The notes under the pieces: generated by a model
What the model saw: the letters and a program-made list of their open reading frames with translations, nothing else
Database searches by the model: none
What the model was told of the DNA's origin: nothing
In this document: positions 46,169-54,623 of the stretch, one piece after another
Layout of the letters: each line of letters begins with the position of its first letter
Numbering within the stretch: position 1 is the stretch's first letter
Translations under genes and position numbers: made by a program
NCBI GenBank assembly: GCA_023957235.1
Contig: JAMLHI010000002.1
Span: forward strand, 364,615-428,614
Source: Chitinophagales bacterium
Lineage (GTDB): Bacteria > Bacteroidota > Bacteroidia > Chitinophagales > JADIYW01
Direction of reading: 5' to 3'
Length of the DNA: 64,000 nucleotides

Positions 46169-46588
46169 ATGTCCAAAAAAGTATATCAATACAATTTAAA
46201 AGAATTGAGCTCAGTTGCTTCTGACATTCTATCTTCTTTAAAAGATGAAAGAATTTGGACATTTACAGGAGATTTAGGTTCTGGGAAAACGACTTTCATT
46301 AAAGAAATTGTTGCCTTATTAGGTTCAAAAGATTTGGTATCTAGTCCTACTTATACTATTGCCAACCAATATATCTACCCCCAAGGAAAAGTATATCACA
46401 TAGATGCATATCGCATTGATAATGATGAGGAAGCTTTTAATGCAGGCATAGAAGAAATGATATATAGTGGTGACTACGTCTTTATTGAATGGCCTGAAAA
46501 AATCATTGATTTGATACCTCAGGAAGCAGTGAAAATCGTTATAACTTCCCATGACAACAATCGAATACTAGAACTACACACTTACTAA
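46169..46588 (+). CDS. tsaE: tRNA threonylcarbamoyladenosine biosynthesis ATPase TsaE
   Basis: A small P-loop ATPase that regulates the TsaBD complex in t6A37 tRNA modification. Walker A is GDLGSGKTT (residues 34-42 from the ATG at 46169), followed by SSPTYTI, the HIDAYRI segment and FIEWPEKI. The ATG at 46169 is preferred to a GTG three codons upstream because it directly precedes the conserved core. Length 139. It is followed 8 nt later by ald, an arrangement often seen in Bacteroidota. Confidence 0.95.
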   Translation: MSKKVYQYNLKELSSVASDILSSLKDERIWTFTGDLGSGKTTFIKEIVALLGSKDLVSSPTYTIANQYIYPQGKVYHIDAYRIDNDEEAFNAGIEEMIYSGDYVFIEWPEKIIDLIPQEAVKIVITSHDNNRILELHTY

Positions 46589-46596
46589 TCTCAAAT

Positions 46597-47808
46597 ATGG
46601 AAGCTACTTTAGAGAAACCCAAGAAGGAATATTCCCTTACTCCACAAGAAGCATTTGCTGAAATATTTCCAATAAAGCGACCTTTATATATTGGAATTCC
46701 TAAAGAAACTTATCTACAAGAAAAAAGGATTGCTCTGACACCCAATTCAGTAGCCTCTTTGACAAACCAAGGCCACCGCATAATTATTGAAGCAGGAGCA
46801 GGCGAATCATCCAACTTTGAAGATGAAGATTACACACAAGCAGGCGCACAGTTAGTTAGTACTACAGAGGAAGTCTATCAGGCCAATATTATTTTAAAAT
46901 CAGCACCCATAGCCTCATCAGACATTCAATTTTTCCAGAGTGGGCAGACAATATTCTCTCCAATTCTTCTACCTGCTTTAGATAAGACAATGTTAAAAAG
47001 AATGATGCAGTTAAAAATCACAGCTATTGCATACGAATATATAAAAAGCACAGAGGACTACTATCCCTATTTAGACTCTATAGGAGATATTGCCGGCAAT
47101 TATTCCATTATTCTTGCAGGAAAATATCTAAGTAATGAATTTGGAAAAGGAGTTTTACTTGGAGGTATTGCTGGTCAACCACCTTGTAAAGTATTAATTT
47201 TAGGCGGAGGATATGTAGGAATTGCTGCAGCTAAATCCGCAATTGGGCTAGGAGCACAAGTTCAATTGTTTGATGATGATATTCATTTATTGAATCAGGC
47301 AAAAAATTTATTAGGCAACAATATTTACACGTCTGTCCTCGACCCTCTAAACCTCAAAAAAAATCTTAGTCGTGCGGATGTAGCTATAGGAGCACTTCAT
47401 CATTCTAGTGGCATTATGACCAAGATAGTAACAGAATCCATGGTCATGCAAATGAAAAAAAACACTGTTATCATTGACACTTGCTTAGATCAAGGAGGGT
47501 GTTTTGAAACTTCAAGAGTCACCAACCACGACCATCCCATTTTTATCAAGCATGGCATTATCCATTATTGTGTACCCAATATTTCATCGGCAGTATCAAG
47601 AACAGCTTCTTATGCTATGAGTAATATTCTGACTCCGATTTTAAGAAAAATAGGGCAATCGGGAGGGATAGAACCACAAATTCGCTCAGATATCTATTTC
47701 AGAAATGGGGTATATATCTTTAAAGGCTCTTTATCAAAAGATTATATTGCCAATAAATTTGAACTTAAACACAATGATTTGAATTTATTACTAGCAACTG
47801 AATATTAA
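46597..47808 (+). CDS. ald: Alanine dehydrogenase
   Basis: NAD-dependent interconversion of L-alanine with pyruvate and ammonia. Conserved segments: IGIPKETYLQEKRIALTPNS (substrate Lys/Arg region), GHRIIIEAGAGESSNF, the NAD-binding VLILGGGYVGIAAAKSAIG and DTCLDQGGCFETSR with HYCVPNISSAVSRTAS. Length 403, with an N-terminal extension of about 20 residues relative to Bacillus Ald, common in Bacteroidota. It lies 8 nt after tsaE and probably shares its transcript; a TAACTTTG element overlaps its stop and may start terC. Confidence 0.93.
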   Translation: MEATLEKPKKEYSLTPQEAFAEIFPIKRPLYIGIPKETYLQEKRIALTPNSVASLTNQGHRIIIEAGAGESSNFEDEDYTQAGAQLVSTTEEVYQANIILKSAPIASSDIQFFQSGQTIFSPILLPALDKTMLKRMMQLKITAIAYEYIKSTEDYYPYLDSIGDIAGNYSIILAGKYLSNEFGKGVLLGGIAGQPPCKVLILGGGYVGIAAAKSAIGLGAQVQLFDDDIHLLNQAKNLLGNNIYTSVLDPLNLKKNLSRADVAIGALHHSSGIMTKIVTESMVMQMKKNTVIIDTCLDQGGCFETSRVTNHDHPIFIKHGIIHYCVPNISSAVSRTASYAMSNILTPILRKIGQSGGIEPQIRSDIYFRNGVYIFKGSLSKDYIANKFELKHNDLNLLLATEY

Positions 47809-47844
47809 CTTTGAAAAAATTATCAAAAAAAGACGTTTATCTCT

Positions 47845-48870
47845 ATGCATCACGATCATCTTTTTAATCATCCTGGAATATTAATTGGATTTACAGTAAC
47901 GATTATCATCATGCTCCTTTTAGACTTGGGTATCCTCAATAAAAAAAGTCATGAAATCACCAACAAAGAAGCCCTCACTTGGTCAACAATATGGATAGGT
48001 CTTGCAATGATTTTCAGCGTTGTCATCTATTTTGTTATAGACAGACCAGCAGGAACCATAGATAATTTTTCTAAATTTCAAGCGGCCTACTGGATAGAAA
48101 AAGCGCTGTCTGTTGATAATTTGTTCGTTTTTATTTTGGTCTTTAGATTCTTTAAAATTCCAAAACAACATCAGCATAGAATCTTATTTTGGGGTGTTTT
48201 AGGTGCTATTATTTTTAGAGCAATATTCATTTTTGCTGGAGTCGAAATTATTAAGCATACTTATATTGATGCCCCTTTCTTGGGCTTGGATGAATATGGA
48301 AAAGTAAGAGAAATCAATGTTGTTTTGACCTTGTTTGGTGTATTTTTAATTTTTGCGGGTATAAAATCATGGGGAAGTAGCGATGATGGAGAAGAGAATA
48401 AAGATATGTCCAAGAATATTGCTGTACGAATTGTATATAAGCTATTCAAAGTTAGCAGCCAAATGAATGAAGGGAAATTTTTCACCATTCAAAATGGAAT
48501 AAAAATGGCAACACCTTTATTTGCAGCATTAATAGTGATTGAATTAACAGATTTGGTATTTGCGGTAGATAGTATTCCTGCAATTTTTGCAATAGCTCCA
48601 GATGATCCATTTATCTTATATACTTCCAATATTTTTGCAATTTTAGGACTAAGAACCCTCTATTTTTTACTTGCCAATTCTATGGACTTATTCAATAAAT
48701 TGCATTATGGATTGGCAGTAATTCTGGCATTTATCGGTGTAAAAATGTTGATAATGCCATTCTATCACATGGACTCCACTCGCTCATTGATTTTTATAGG
48801 CTCAGTCCTTTCCATCTCAATTGTAGCCTCTATTATCTCCAATAAAAGACATAAAGAAATTCAACATTAA
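47845..48870 (+). CDS. TerC family integral membrane protein
   Basis: A 341-residue protein with about nine helices. The N-terminal His-rich HHDHLFNHPG precedes helix 1. The core has FQAAYWIEKALSVDNLFVFI and VIELTDLVFAVDSIPAIFAI, whose paired acidic residues in membrane helices are the TerC/Alx hallmark. TerC proteins are linked to Mn2+ export and to metallation of secreted proteins (or tellurite resistance). A TAACTTTG (TAnnTTTG) at 47806-47813, overlapping the ald stop, could be its own promoter. Confidence 0.9.
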   Translation: MHHDHLFNHPGILIGFTVTIIIMLLLDLGILNKKSHEITNKEALTWSTIWIGLAMIFSVVIYFVIDRPAGTIDNFSKFQAAYWIEKALSVDNLFVFILVFRFFKIPKQHQHRILFWGVLGAIIFRAIFIFAGVEIIKHTYIDAPFLGLDEYGKVREINVVLTLFGVFLIFAGIKSWGSSDDGEENKDMSKNIAVRIVYKLFKVSSQMNEGKFFTIQNGIKMATPLFAALIVIELTDLVFAVDSIPAIFAIAPDDPFILYTSNIFAILGLRTLYFLLANSMDLFNKLHYGLAVILAFIGVKMLIMPFYHMDSTRSLIFIGSVLSISIVASIISNKRHKEIQH

Positions 48871-48923
48871 GAAAACTAAAAGATAAGACAAGATGCTCTA
48901 ATGACTTACATAATGATTATCCA

Positions 48924-49349
48924 TTATTTAAGATAAGCTTTTAATTCTGTGAGAAGTTGACCATCTTTCATATATCCTAATATTCTCTTTTCTACTTTCC
49001 CATCAGGTCGTATAATTAATATCAAAGGATGAGCCTTGACATTATAAACTTTTGAAATATCAACACCTTCACCCTTTTCTGCATCTATATCTAGATTAAC
49101 AAAACTATTATTAATAGCACTTGCTACCTTATCAGATTGAAAAGTTGTAGATTTTAATAATTTACAAGGACCACACCAAACAGCATAAATATTGACAAAA
49201 AGCAATTTATTCTCAGCCTTTGCTTTATCCAAAGCTTTTTGAAAAGTAATATTTTCAAAATTTATTCCTTTAGCAGAAACTGGTTGAAGCAATGAAACAA
49301 ACACACTCAACAATACCACATAGCCAAAAGGCCTTTTAAAATATTTCAT
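48924..49349 (-). CDS. Periplasmic thioredoxin-like protein
   Basis: A signal peptide (KRPFGYVVLLSVFVSLLQPVSA) is followed by a 115-residue thioredoxin fold of the thioredoxin_7/DUF255-like group. The active site is WCGPCK (Cys59, Cys62), with the cis-Pro in KAHPLILII near residue 108. It is probably a periplasmic thiol reductase or disulphide-exchange protein; the partner is unknown. It is divergent from the hydrolase-like gene at 49473 and convergent with terC. Confidence 0.88.
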   Translation of the reverse strand: MKYFKRPFGYVVLLSVFVSLLQPVSAKGINFENITFQKALDKAKAENKLLFVNIYAVWCGPCKLLKSTTFQSDKVASAINNSFVNLDIDAEKGEGVDISKVYNVKAHPLILIIRPDGKVEKRILGYMKDGQLLTELKAYLK

Positions 49350-49472
49350 CTTAAATTATTTTTGTACTATAAAGTTAGAAATACCCCAAAAGAATATCAA
49401 CATTTTTGAAGAATAATGACCTTCAAATGACATCTATTTTTTACTTTCATTAAATAATCTTAGTCTTTAAAA

Positions 49473-50033
49473 ATGGCTCTTTATAATGATAATCAAAAAC
49501 TAAGCATAGTTCTTTTGTCAGATTTATGGGGAATTTATACTTCGGATTGGTGGTTGATTTATAAAAACATACTCGGAGAAAAATTTAAAATCATAGAACT
49601 AGATAGTCGGACGATAGCCAAAGTTCCTGAACATTTGAAGAATGAAAAAGATATTCATCACTTCTTTATTGAAGAAGGCATTCAAAATGCTGTTAAATAT
49701 ATATCACAATCTACATTAAAAGAAGTAGCCATTATAGCTTTCAGTATTGGAGGGACGATAGCATGGCAGGCTTTATTGAATAATCAAGAAGTCCATTATC
49801 TATTTGCGATATCTTCCACCAGACTTAGATATGAGAGAATCATTCCCAAGGTAGAAACTCTTTTATTTTATGGCGAAAAAGATATTTACCAACCTGACAA
49901 AAGGTGGTATCAACAACATCAAATATCTCCTATCATTTTTCAAAATGAAAGTCACGATTTCTATATGAAGTCACAAAATGCAGTGAATATTTGCAATACG
50001 ATTATCAATACGATACAGACTAAAACCCAGTAA
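49473..50033 (+). CDS. Small alpha/beta-hydrolase-fold protein
   Basis: A 186-residue soluble protein. The nucleophile elbow is AFSIGGT (Ser about residue 92), the acid appears in LLFYGEKDIYQPD and the His in NESHDFYMK, which gives a full Ser-Asp-His set of a compact hydrolase (dienelactone hydrolase-like). The opening LLSDLWGIYTSDWW also recalls dienelactone hydrolase. The substrate is unknown. No operon partner; the tRNA-Arg gene follows on the other strand. Confidence 0.7.
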   Translation: MALYNDNQKLSIVLLSDLWGIYTSDWWLIYKNILGEKFKIIELDSRTIAKVPEHLKNEKDIHHFFIEEGIQNAVKYISQSTLKEVAIIAFSIGGTIAWQALLNNQEVHYLFAISSTRLRYERIIPKVETLLFYGEKDIYQPDKRWYQQHQISPIIFQNESHDFYMKSQNAVNICNTIINTIQTKTQ

Positions 50034-50059
50034 CTTAATGAGAATAGAATTATTTATAG

Positions 50060-50131
50060 TGGCCCCAGTAGGAATCGAACCTACATTTAAAGTTTAGGAA
50101 ACTTCCGTTCTATCCATTGAACTATGAGGCC
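50060..50131 (-). tRNA. tRNA-Arg (CCT)
   Basis: A 72-nt cloverleaf on the minus strand: acceptor GGCCTCA/TGGGGCC, D-arm AGTTCAATGGATAGAAC, anticodon stem GAAGT/ACTTT with loop TTCCTAA (anticodon CCT, reads AGG) and T-arm GTAGGTTCGATTCCTAC. CCA is not encoded. It lies after the terminator of the aromatic operon. Confidence 0.95.
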
Positions 50132-50226
50132 ATTTTTAACTTGAAAATCAAATTTGAGATAATCAATATTGCCATTTAAGATATATCTAAAAATCAAAAT
50201 CCATTTCTAGAATATAGTTGCAAAAA

Positions 50227-50258
50227 TAAAAAAGTCTTTGACATTTCAGCAAAGACTT
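50227..50258 (-). terminator. Intrinsic terminator of the aromatic operon
   Basis: A 9-bp stem, CAAGTCTTTG-like (CAAAGACTT at 50250-50258 with AAGTCTTTG at 50232-50240), is followed on the minus strand by a T-run. It lies 42 nt after the DAHP synthase stop. Confidence 0.75.
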
Positions 50259-50299
50259 GAAATAAAAAACAATATTTCTTAAAGTATCAGAATTGCAAG

Positions 50300-51376
50300 T
50301 TAAGCATTCATCACTTTAGTTTGGTGTCTGATAGATTCTTGATGTACTGCTTCAAACAAATCTTTAATAAAATCTTCAGTTAGCCCTTTTTTCAATCCCT
50401 TCTGAACTCTGTCATGAACAATTTCATCCCAACGTCCAGATTGTAAAATTGTGATATTATTATCTCTTTTAAATTCTCCAATTTTTTCGACTATATCCAT
50501 ACGATCTACCAAAATTTCTAAAATATAATTGTCAATTCTATCAATCTGAGACCTCAATTCATCTAATCTATTAGCAACAATATTAGGGTCAGCATTTCTA
50601 ATAACAAGGCCTTTTACGATTTCTCCAAGTCCTTCAGGAGTTACCTGCTGAGAAGCATCAGACCAAGCATTATCTGGGTCTCTGTGAGATTCCAACATCA
50701 ATCCATCAAAATCCAAGTCTAAAGCCTTTTGTGCCACAGAAGCAAGGTGTTCTCTATTACCACAGATATGACTTGGGTCATTGAATAAAGGAAGATTTGG
50801 GTATAATCTTTTCAATTCAATTGGAAATTCCCACATAGGTTTATTCCTATATTTTGATTTATCGTAAGAAGAAAAACCTCTATGCAATGCTCCAATTTTA
50901 GTAATACCTGCTCTATTGATTCGTTCTAAAGCTCCTATCCATAATTGCAAATCAGGATTCACTGGATTTTTTACAATTACAGGAATATCCACTCCTTCTA
51001 ATGCATCTGCAATCTCCTGAACAGAAAAAGGATTGGCCGTTGTACGAGCTCCTATCCAAAGGATATCCACTCCAGCTTTTAGACAGTCAAAGACGTGTTC
51101 TCTAGTCGCCACTTCCACAGCAATTGGTTTCCCGATAATTGCTCCAGCTTTCTTCAACCAAGGCAAGGCAATTTTTCCTAAACCCTCAAAAGAACCAGGG
51201 CGTGTTCTTGGTTTCCATATTCCTGCTCTCAAAACATCTATACCCTTATCAGCTAATCTTTGAGCAGTTTCTATTACTTGTTCTTCTGACTCTGCACTAC
51301 ATGGACCCGATATGATTAAGGGTCTTTTGTCTGGTAATCCCCATGAAGAAAGAGGGGCAATATTTAATTCTCCCAT
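50300..51376 (-). CDS. DAHP synthase fused to a type II chorismate mutase
   Basis: A bifunctional enzyme. Residues 1-260 form a class I DAHP synthase of the KDPG-aldolase-like subgroup (SGPCSAESEEQVIETAQ, AGIWKPRTRPGSFEG, IGARTT, DPSHICGNREH), which makes the first shikimate intermediate from PEP and erythrose 4-phosphate. Residues 270-358 are an AroQ-type chorismate mutase (LDELRSQIDRIDNYILEILV, ...IHDRV, FIKDLFEAVHQESIRHQ), which may also work as the allosteric sensor. The fusion is widespread in Bacteroidota. It is the last gene of the pheA-led operon, 15 nt after tyrA. Confidence 0.95.
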   Translation of the reverse strand: MGELNIAPLSSWGLPDKRPLIISGPCSAESEEQVIETAQRLADKGIDVLRAGIWKPRTRPGSFEGLGKIALPWLKKAGAIIGKPIAVEVATREHVFDCLKAGVDILWIGARTTANPFSVQEIADALEGVDIPVIVKNPVNPDLQLWIGALERINRAGITKIGALHRGFSSYDKSKYRNKPMWEFPIELKRLYPNLPLFNDPSHICGNREHLASVAQKALDLDFDGLMLESHRDPDNAWSDASQQVTPEGLGEIVKGLVIRNADPNIVANRLDELRSQIDRIDNYILEILVDRMDIVEKIGEFKRDNNITILQSGRWDEIVHDRVQKGLKKGLTEDFIKDLFEAVHQESIRHQTKVMNA

Positions 51377-51391
51377 AATGATGTTGTTTAT

Positions 51392-52237
51392 TTATTTTAA
51401 AATTCTTTTAATATCATTTGCGGCTATCATGAAATTTTTAAGATATTCATAATCACCTTCTTTTATCTTATCTCTGAAAATAGTAATCTTATCTATGTAG
51501 GTATTCAAGACTTCTACAATATTTTCTCCATTTTGCTCAAAAATCTGAGACCACATTTCAGGTGAACTTTTTGCTAGACGCACAGTGGACTCAAATCCAC
51601 CACCCGCCATCGTCAAAATCGCCTTTTCGCTTTTCTCTTTTTCCAAAACAGTAGCTCCTAATACGAAACTAGTAATATGTGATACATGTGATACATAAGC
51701 GGCATGTAAGTCATGAGATATTGCATCCATATACAATAATTTCATCCCAAGTATCTGATACATCTCTTCAATTGATGCCAATGCATCAGAATCAGAGTTT
51801 TGCTTGTCGCAAATAATCGCTACTTTATTATCAAATAATCCAGAAAATGCAGCATTAGGACCTGAGAACTCTGTACCTGCCATTGGATGACTGGCAACAT
51901 AACGTTTTCGCAATGGATGATTTTTTACTGATTCTACCATTTTACTTTTTGTAGAACCCATATCCGTTACTATTGCATCAGGGTGCATTGTGTCCAAAAC
52001 ATATTTTAATTCATTCACTAAAATATTTACAGGCACAGCCAAAATGATGATATCTGCACTTCTAATGGCTTCTTCTTTGGATAACATCTTATCTGCCAAG
52101 CCCAATTCCAAAGCTCTATCTATATTCGCTTGAGAACGCCCCACTCCAATCACTTCTGAGGCAAATCCACGCTTCTTCAAGTCTATGCCGACAGAACCTC
52201 CTATCAACCCCATCCCAAGAATAGCAACTTTCCTCAT
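51392..52237 (-). CDS. tyrA: Prephenate dehydrogenase
   Basis: Converts prephenate to 4-hydroxyphenylpyruvate for tyrosine. It has the NAD-binding GMGLIGGSVGIDLKK at the very N-terminus, VTDMGSTKS, the substrate motif HPMAGTEFSGPNAA and AYVSHVSHITSFVLG with the catalytic His residues. Length 281 without an ACT domain. Its ATG overlaps the stop of the aminotransferase gene by 4 nt. The tyrosine branch gene is thus in the same transcript as pheA, under the Phe/Tyr leader. Confidence 0.95.
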   Translation of the reverse strand: MRKVAILGMGLIGGSVGIDLKKRGFASEVIGVGRSQANIDRALELGLADKMLSKEEAIRSADIIILAVPVNILVNELKYVLDTMHPDAIVTDMGSTKSKMVESVKNHPLRKRYVASHPMAGTEFSGPNAAFSGLFDNKVAIICDKQNSDSDALASIEEMYQILGMKLLYMDAISHDLHAAYVSHVSHITSFVLGATVLEKEKSEKAILTMAGGGFESTVRLAKSSPEMWSQIFEQNGENIVEVLNTYIDKITIFRDKIKEGDYEYLKNFMIAANDIKRILK

Positions 52238-53403
52238 AAATTCAACGATTTAATGCGGTCCAACGCTTGTTTCAACATTTCAATATTGCAACACAATGAA
52301 ATACGTACATATCTCTCCCCTTTACTGCCAAAAATAAAACCAGGGGTCAAAAATACATTCGCCTCATGAAGAACTCTTTCAGTCAATTCTTCAACATGAT
52401 GAAATTTATTGGGGATTTTTGCCCAAAAAAACATTCCCACTTGATTATCCTGATAAGTACAATTCATGGCATCCATAATTTGCCTTGCCAAATCCAATCT
52501 TGATGCATAAACTTTATTTCTCTCCTCATGCCACTCGTCTGATAGGGCTAAAGCAGCTATTGCAGCTTCTTGAACTGGGAGATACATTCCAGAGTCCATA
52601 TTGGATTTAACCTTCAAAATATTCTGGATATAATCTTTTGCTCCAACTACCATCCCCACTCTTGCACCAGCAAGATTATGTGATTTGGATAAAGAGTTCA
52701 GTTCAATTACAACATCCTTTGCACCTTCAATTTGCAAAAAAGAGACTGGTCTTCCTTTGGGCAAAACTAAGCTATACGGATTGTCATTGGCGACCAAAAA
52801 TTTGTACTTTAAAGCTTTAGACAATACATCTTTAAATATTTCTTCATTTCCCGCAGCTCCAGTAGGCATGTGTGGATAATTGATCCATAAAATCTTTGCT
52901 TCTTTTAAATCTTCTTCAGAGACTGATTTCCAATCAGGTGCCCAACCATTATTTTCATCAAGGTCATAACTGATAGGAATAGCACCTGCTAGACGAGCAG
53001 CTGAAGCATAAGTCGGATATCCTGGATTGGGAATCAGAACTTTATCTCCAGGATTTAAAAATGCCTGATTGATATGTGATATTCCTTCTTTTGAACCCAA
53101 TAATGGCAAAATTTCATGATTAAAATCTAGAGACACCTGATAAGTATGTAAATACCAGTCAGCCATAGCCTTTCTCAACGCAGGGATACCAATATAGCTC
53201 TGATAGCCATGATTTTTAACATTGGCAGCAGAAGTCTGCAAAGCCTCAATAACTTCTTTACCAGGAGCCTGATCAGGATTGCCTATTCCCAAATTGATTA
53301 CAGGCTTCCCCGCAGCTACCATCTCAGCAACTTCTCTCAATTTTCTTGAAAAATAATATTCCTGAATAAAATCCAATTTATTTGCTGGCTGGATAATCAT
53401 CAT
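52234..53403 (-). CDS. Class I/II aminotransferase, probably aromatic
   Basis: A PLP enzyme of fold type I, 389 residues. Visible motifs: VINLGIGNPDQAP, NPGYPTYASAARLAGA, NYPHMPTGA, the Asp region VANDNPYSLV, the PLP Lys in ELNSLSKSHNLAGARVG and the substrate Arg in ERYVRISLCC. By sequence type it resembles LL-diaminopimelate or aspartate aminotransferases, but the location between pheA and tyrA, with 4-nt overlaps on both sides, argues that it makes phenylalanine and tyrosine from phenylpyruvate and hydroxyphenylpyruvate. Confidence 0.88.
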   Translation of the reverse strand: MMIIQPANKLDFIQEYYFSRKLREVAEMVAAGKPVINLGIGNPDQAPGKEVIEALQTSAANVKNHGYQSYIGIPALRKAMADWYLHTYQVSLDFNHEILPLLGSKEGISHINQAFLNPGDKVLIPNPGYPTYASAARLAGAIPISYDLDENNGWAPDWKSVSEEDLKEAKILWINYPHMPTGAAGNEEIFKDVLSKALKYKFLVANDNPYSLVLPKGRPVSFLQIEGAKDVVIELNSLSKSHNLAGARVGMVVGAKDYIQNILKVKSNMDSGMYLPVQEAAIAALALSDEWHEERNKVYASRLDLARQIMDAMNCTYQDNQVGMFFWAKIPNKFHHVEELTERVLHEANVFLTPGFIFGSKGERYVRISLCCNIEMLKQALDRIKSLNL

Positions 53404-54239
53404 ATTTTTTGTCCTTGTTTATATTCTCCCAATATTTTCAAATCTTTTGTCAAAGGCTGTAAGACCTCCAACATCTCCAAATAACTTGAATAATCTTTAA
53501 ATTCTAAATCTGCATACATAAAGTATTGCCATTCTTCTCCTAATACTGGAAGAGATTGGATTTTTGTCAAATTCATTCCAAACATAGCCATTGCAGACAG
53601 AGCAGCCGAAAGGCTTCCTGGCCTATGTAATGCACGGAATGACAATGAAGCCTTATCCGGCTCTGCTAGTTCAAATGGAGCCAAATCTCCTTTACGCTTT
53701 AATATCAAAAACCTAGTAAAATTTCTTTTATTCGTTTCAATACCTTCTGCTATCAAATTTAAGTCAAATGTTTCAGCTATTAGCTTACTACCTATAGCTC
53801 CTCTTCCTTTTAATTGTTGATCGACAATTTCAATAGCACTCAATGCAGTATCCTTAGATTCTATCAATTTGATATGAGGAAATTGTCTAAAAAAATGTTG
53901 ACATTGAAGTAACGCCATCGGATGAGAATGTACCTCTGATAGTGTATCAATAGTTTCACCATGAAGAGCCATCAAATTCATTTCAATACGCAAATAGACT
54001 TCGCCAAAAATTTCTAAATCAGCATCTCTCAATCTCGCATAATTGGGAAGGATTGAACCTGCAACAGAATTTTCTATAGCCATTACAGCATAATCTGCCG
54101 CTCCATCTTCTTCCATCGAATCAAAAAGAGCCTGAAAGGTTTCACACTCAATTGTTTCAATATCTTTTCCAAAATATTTAAATGCAGCAATTTCATGAAA
54201 TGATGCTTTAAAACCTTGTATTGCAATTTTTATACTCAT
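53400..54239 (-). CDS. pheA: Prephenate dehydratase with ACT domain
   Basis: Makes phenylpyruvate from prephenate. The 279-residue protein has the periplasmic-binding-like dehydratase domain (IAIQGFKASFHEIAA, MAIENSVAGSI, SHPMALLQC) and the conserved catalytic TRF motif (RNFTRFLIL, about residues 175-185), followed by an ACT domain (RPGSLSAALSAMAMFGMNLT, KIQSLPV) that normally binds Phe for feedback inhibition. It is the first gene of the aromatic operon. Its ATG lies 9 nt after the T-run of an intrinsic terminator and behind a Phe/Tyr-rich leader peptide, so both enzyme and transcript levels appear tuned by Phe/Tyr. Confidence 0.95.
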   Translation of the reverse strand: MSIKIAIQGFKASFHEIAAFKYFGKDIETIECETFQALFDSMEEDGAADYAVMAIENSVAGSILPNYARLRDADLEIFGEVYLRIEMNLMALHGETIDTLSEVHSHPMALLQCQHFFRQFPHIKLIESKDTALSAIEIVDQQLKGRGAIGSKLIAETFDLNLIAEGIETNKRNFTRFLILKRKGDLAPFELAEPDKASLSFRALHRPGSLSAALSAMAMFGMNLTKIQSLPVLGEEWQYFMYADLEFKDYSSYLEMLEVLQPLTKDLKILGEYKQGQKI

Positions 54240-54248
54240 ACGCTATTC

Positions 54249-54276
54249 AAAAAAAAAGTCCCGATATTTCGGGACC
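54249..54276 (-). terminator. Attenuator terminator in the aromatic operon leader
   Basis: On the minus strand GGTCCCGA-AATA-TCGGGAC forms a 7-bp GC-rich stem (54275-54269 with 54264-54258) with a 4-nt loop, followed at once by nine T (54257-54249). It lies upstream of the first structural gene rather than after a gene, and only 9 nt separate it from the pheA ATG, so transcripts of the operon must read through it. Confidence 0.85.
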
Positions 54277-54321
54277 TTATTTATTCTATAATTATTCATT
54301 CATAGCTATTTCAGTCCCTAA

Positions 54322-54363
54322 CTAGAGATAAAAATAATAGCTATAAAAGAAAGTGTTTTTCAT
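54322..54363 (-). CDS. Phe/Tyr leader peptide of the aromatic operon
   Basis: A 13-codon ORF reads MKNTFFYSYYFYL and ends in TAG: three Phe and four Tyr codons in thirteen. It lies between a predicted promoter and the terminator in front of pheA, the arrangement of a classic amino acid operon attenuator. The Tyr-Ser-Tyr codons contain ATAGCTATT (54344-54336), which pairs perfectly over 9 bp with AATAGCTAT at 54310-54302. A GGGAC at 54318-54314 can pair with the 5' arm of the terminator (GTCCC, 54275-54271). Ribosome stalling at Phe or Tyr codons would change these pairings. The peptide is inferred from sequence only. Confidence 0.75.
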   Translation of the reverse strand: MKNTFFYSYYFYL

Positions 54364-54372
54364 AATAATGTG

Positions 54373-54403
54373 CAATTTTAAAAATAAAAATCCATTCACA
54401 CAA
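54373..54403 (-). promoter_or_regulatory. Predicted promoter of the aromatic operon
   Basis: On the minus strand TTG (54403-54401) and TAAAATTG (54380-54373, one mismatch to TAnnTTTG) are 20 bp apart. The start of transcription would be about 5 nt before the leader-peptide ATG at 54363, so the leader peptide would be almost leaderless. Confidence 0.5.
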
Positions 54404-54582
54404 TAGTTCAAATATTAAAAATTCATTAACAAGCCGAGAGGAATATTCAAAATTCAAGGATTAGCAGCACTTTTATTCAAGAAAAGGCTAAAAAAAGCCC
54501 CATCTTCCTATAAAAAGAACTTTGTTTGCAAATAATATCAAATAGTCTGAATACTAATTTCAAATTTGTTTATTAAATACTT

Positions 54583-54590
54583 TATATTTG
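54583..54590 (+). promoter_or_regulatory. Predicted -7 element of secDF
   Basis: TATATTTG (TAnnTTTG) lies 33 nt before the secDF ATG at 54624. A TTTG is present upstream but only 14 nt away, so the -33 assignment is unclear. Confidence 0.5.
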
Positions 54591-54623
54591 CACCTTAACT
54601 TTTTTAAGAACAGATTATATTAT

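Noticed and set aside
53400..54239. Aromatic operon leader as a riboswitch
   Set aside because: No known aptamer class was recognised, and the Phe/Tyr-rich leader ORF explains the terminator without a ligand-binding domain.
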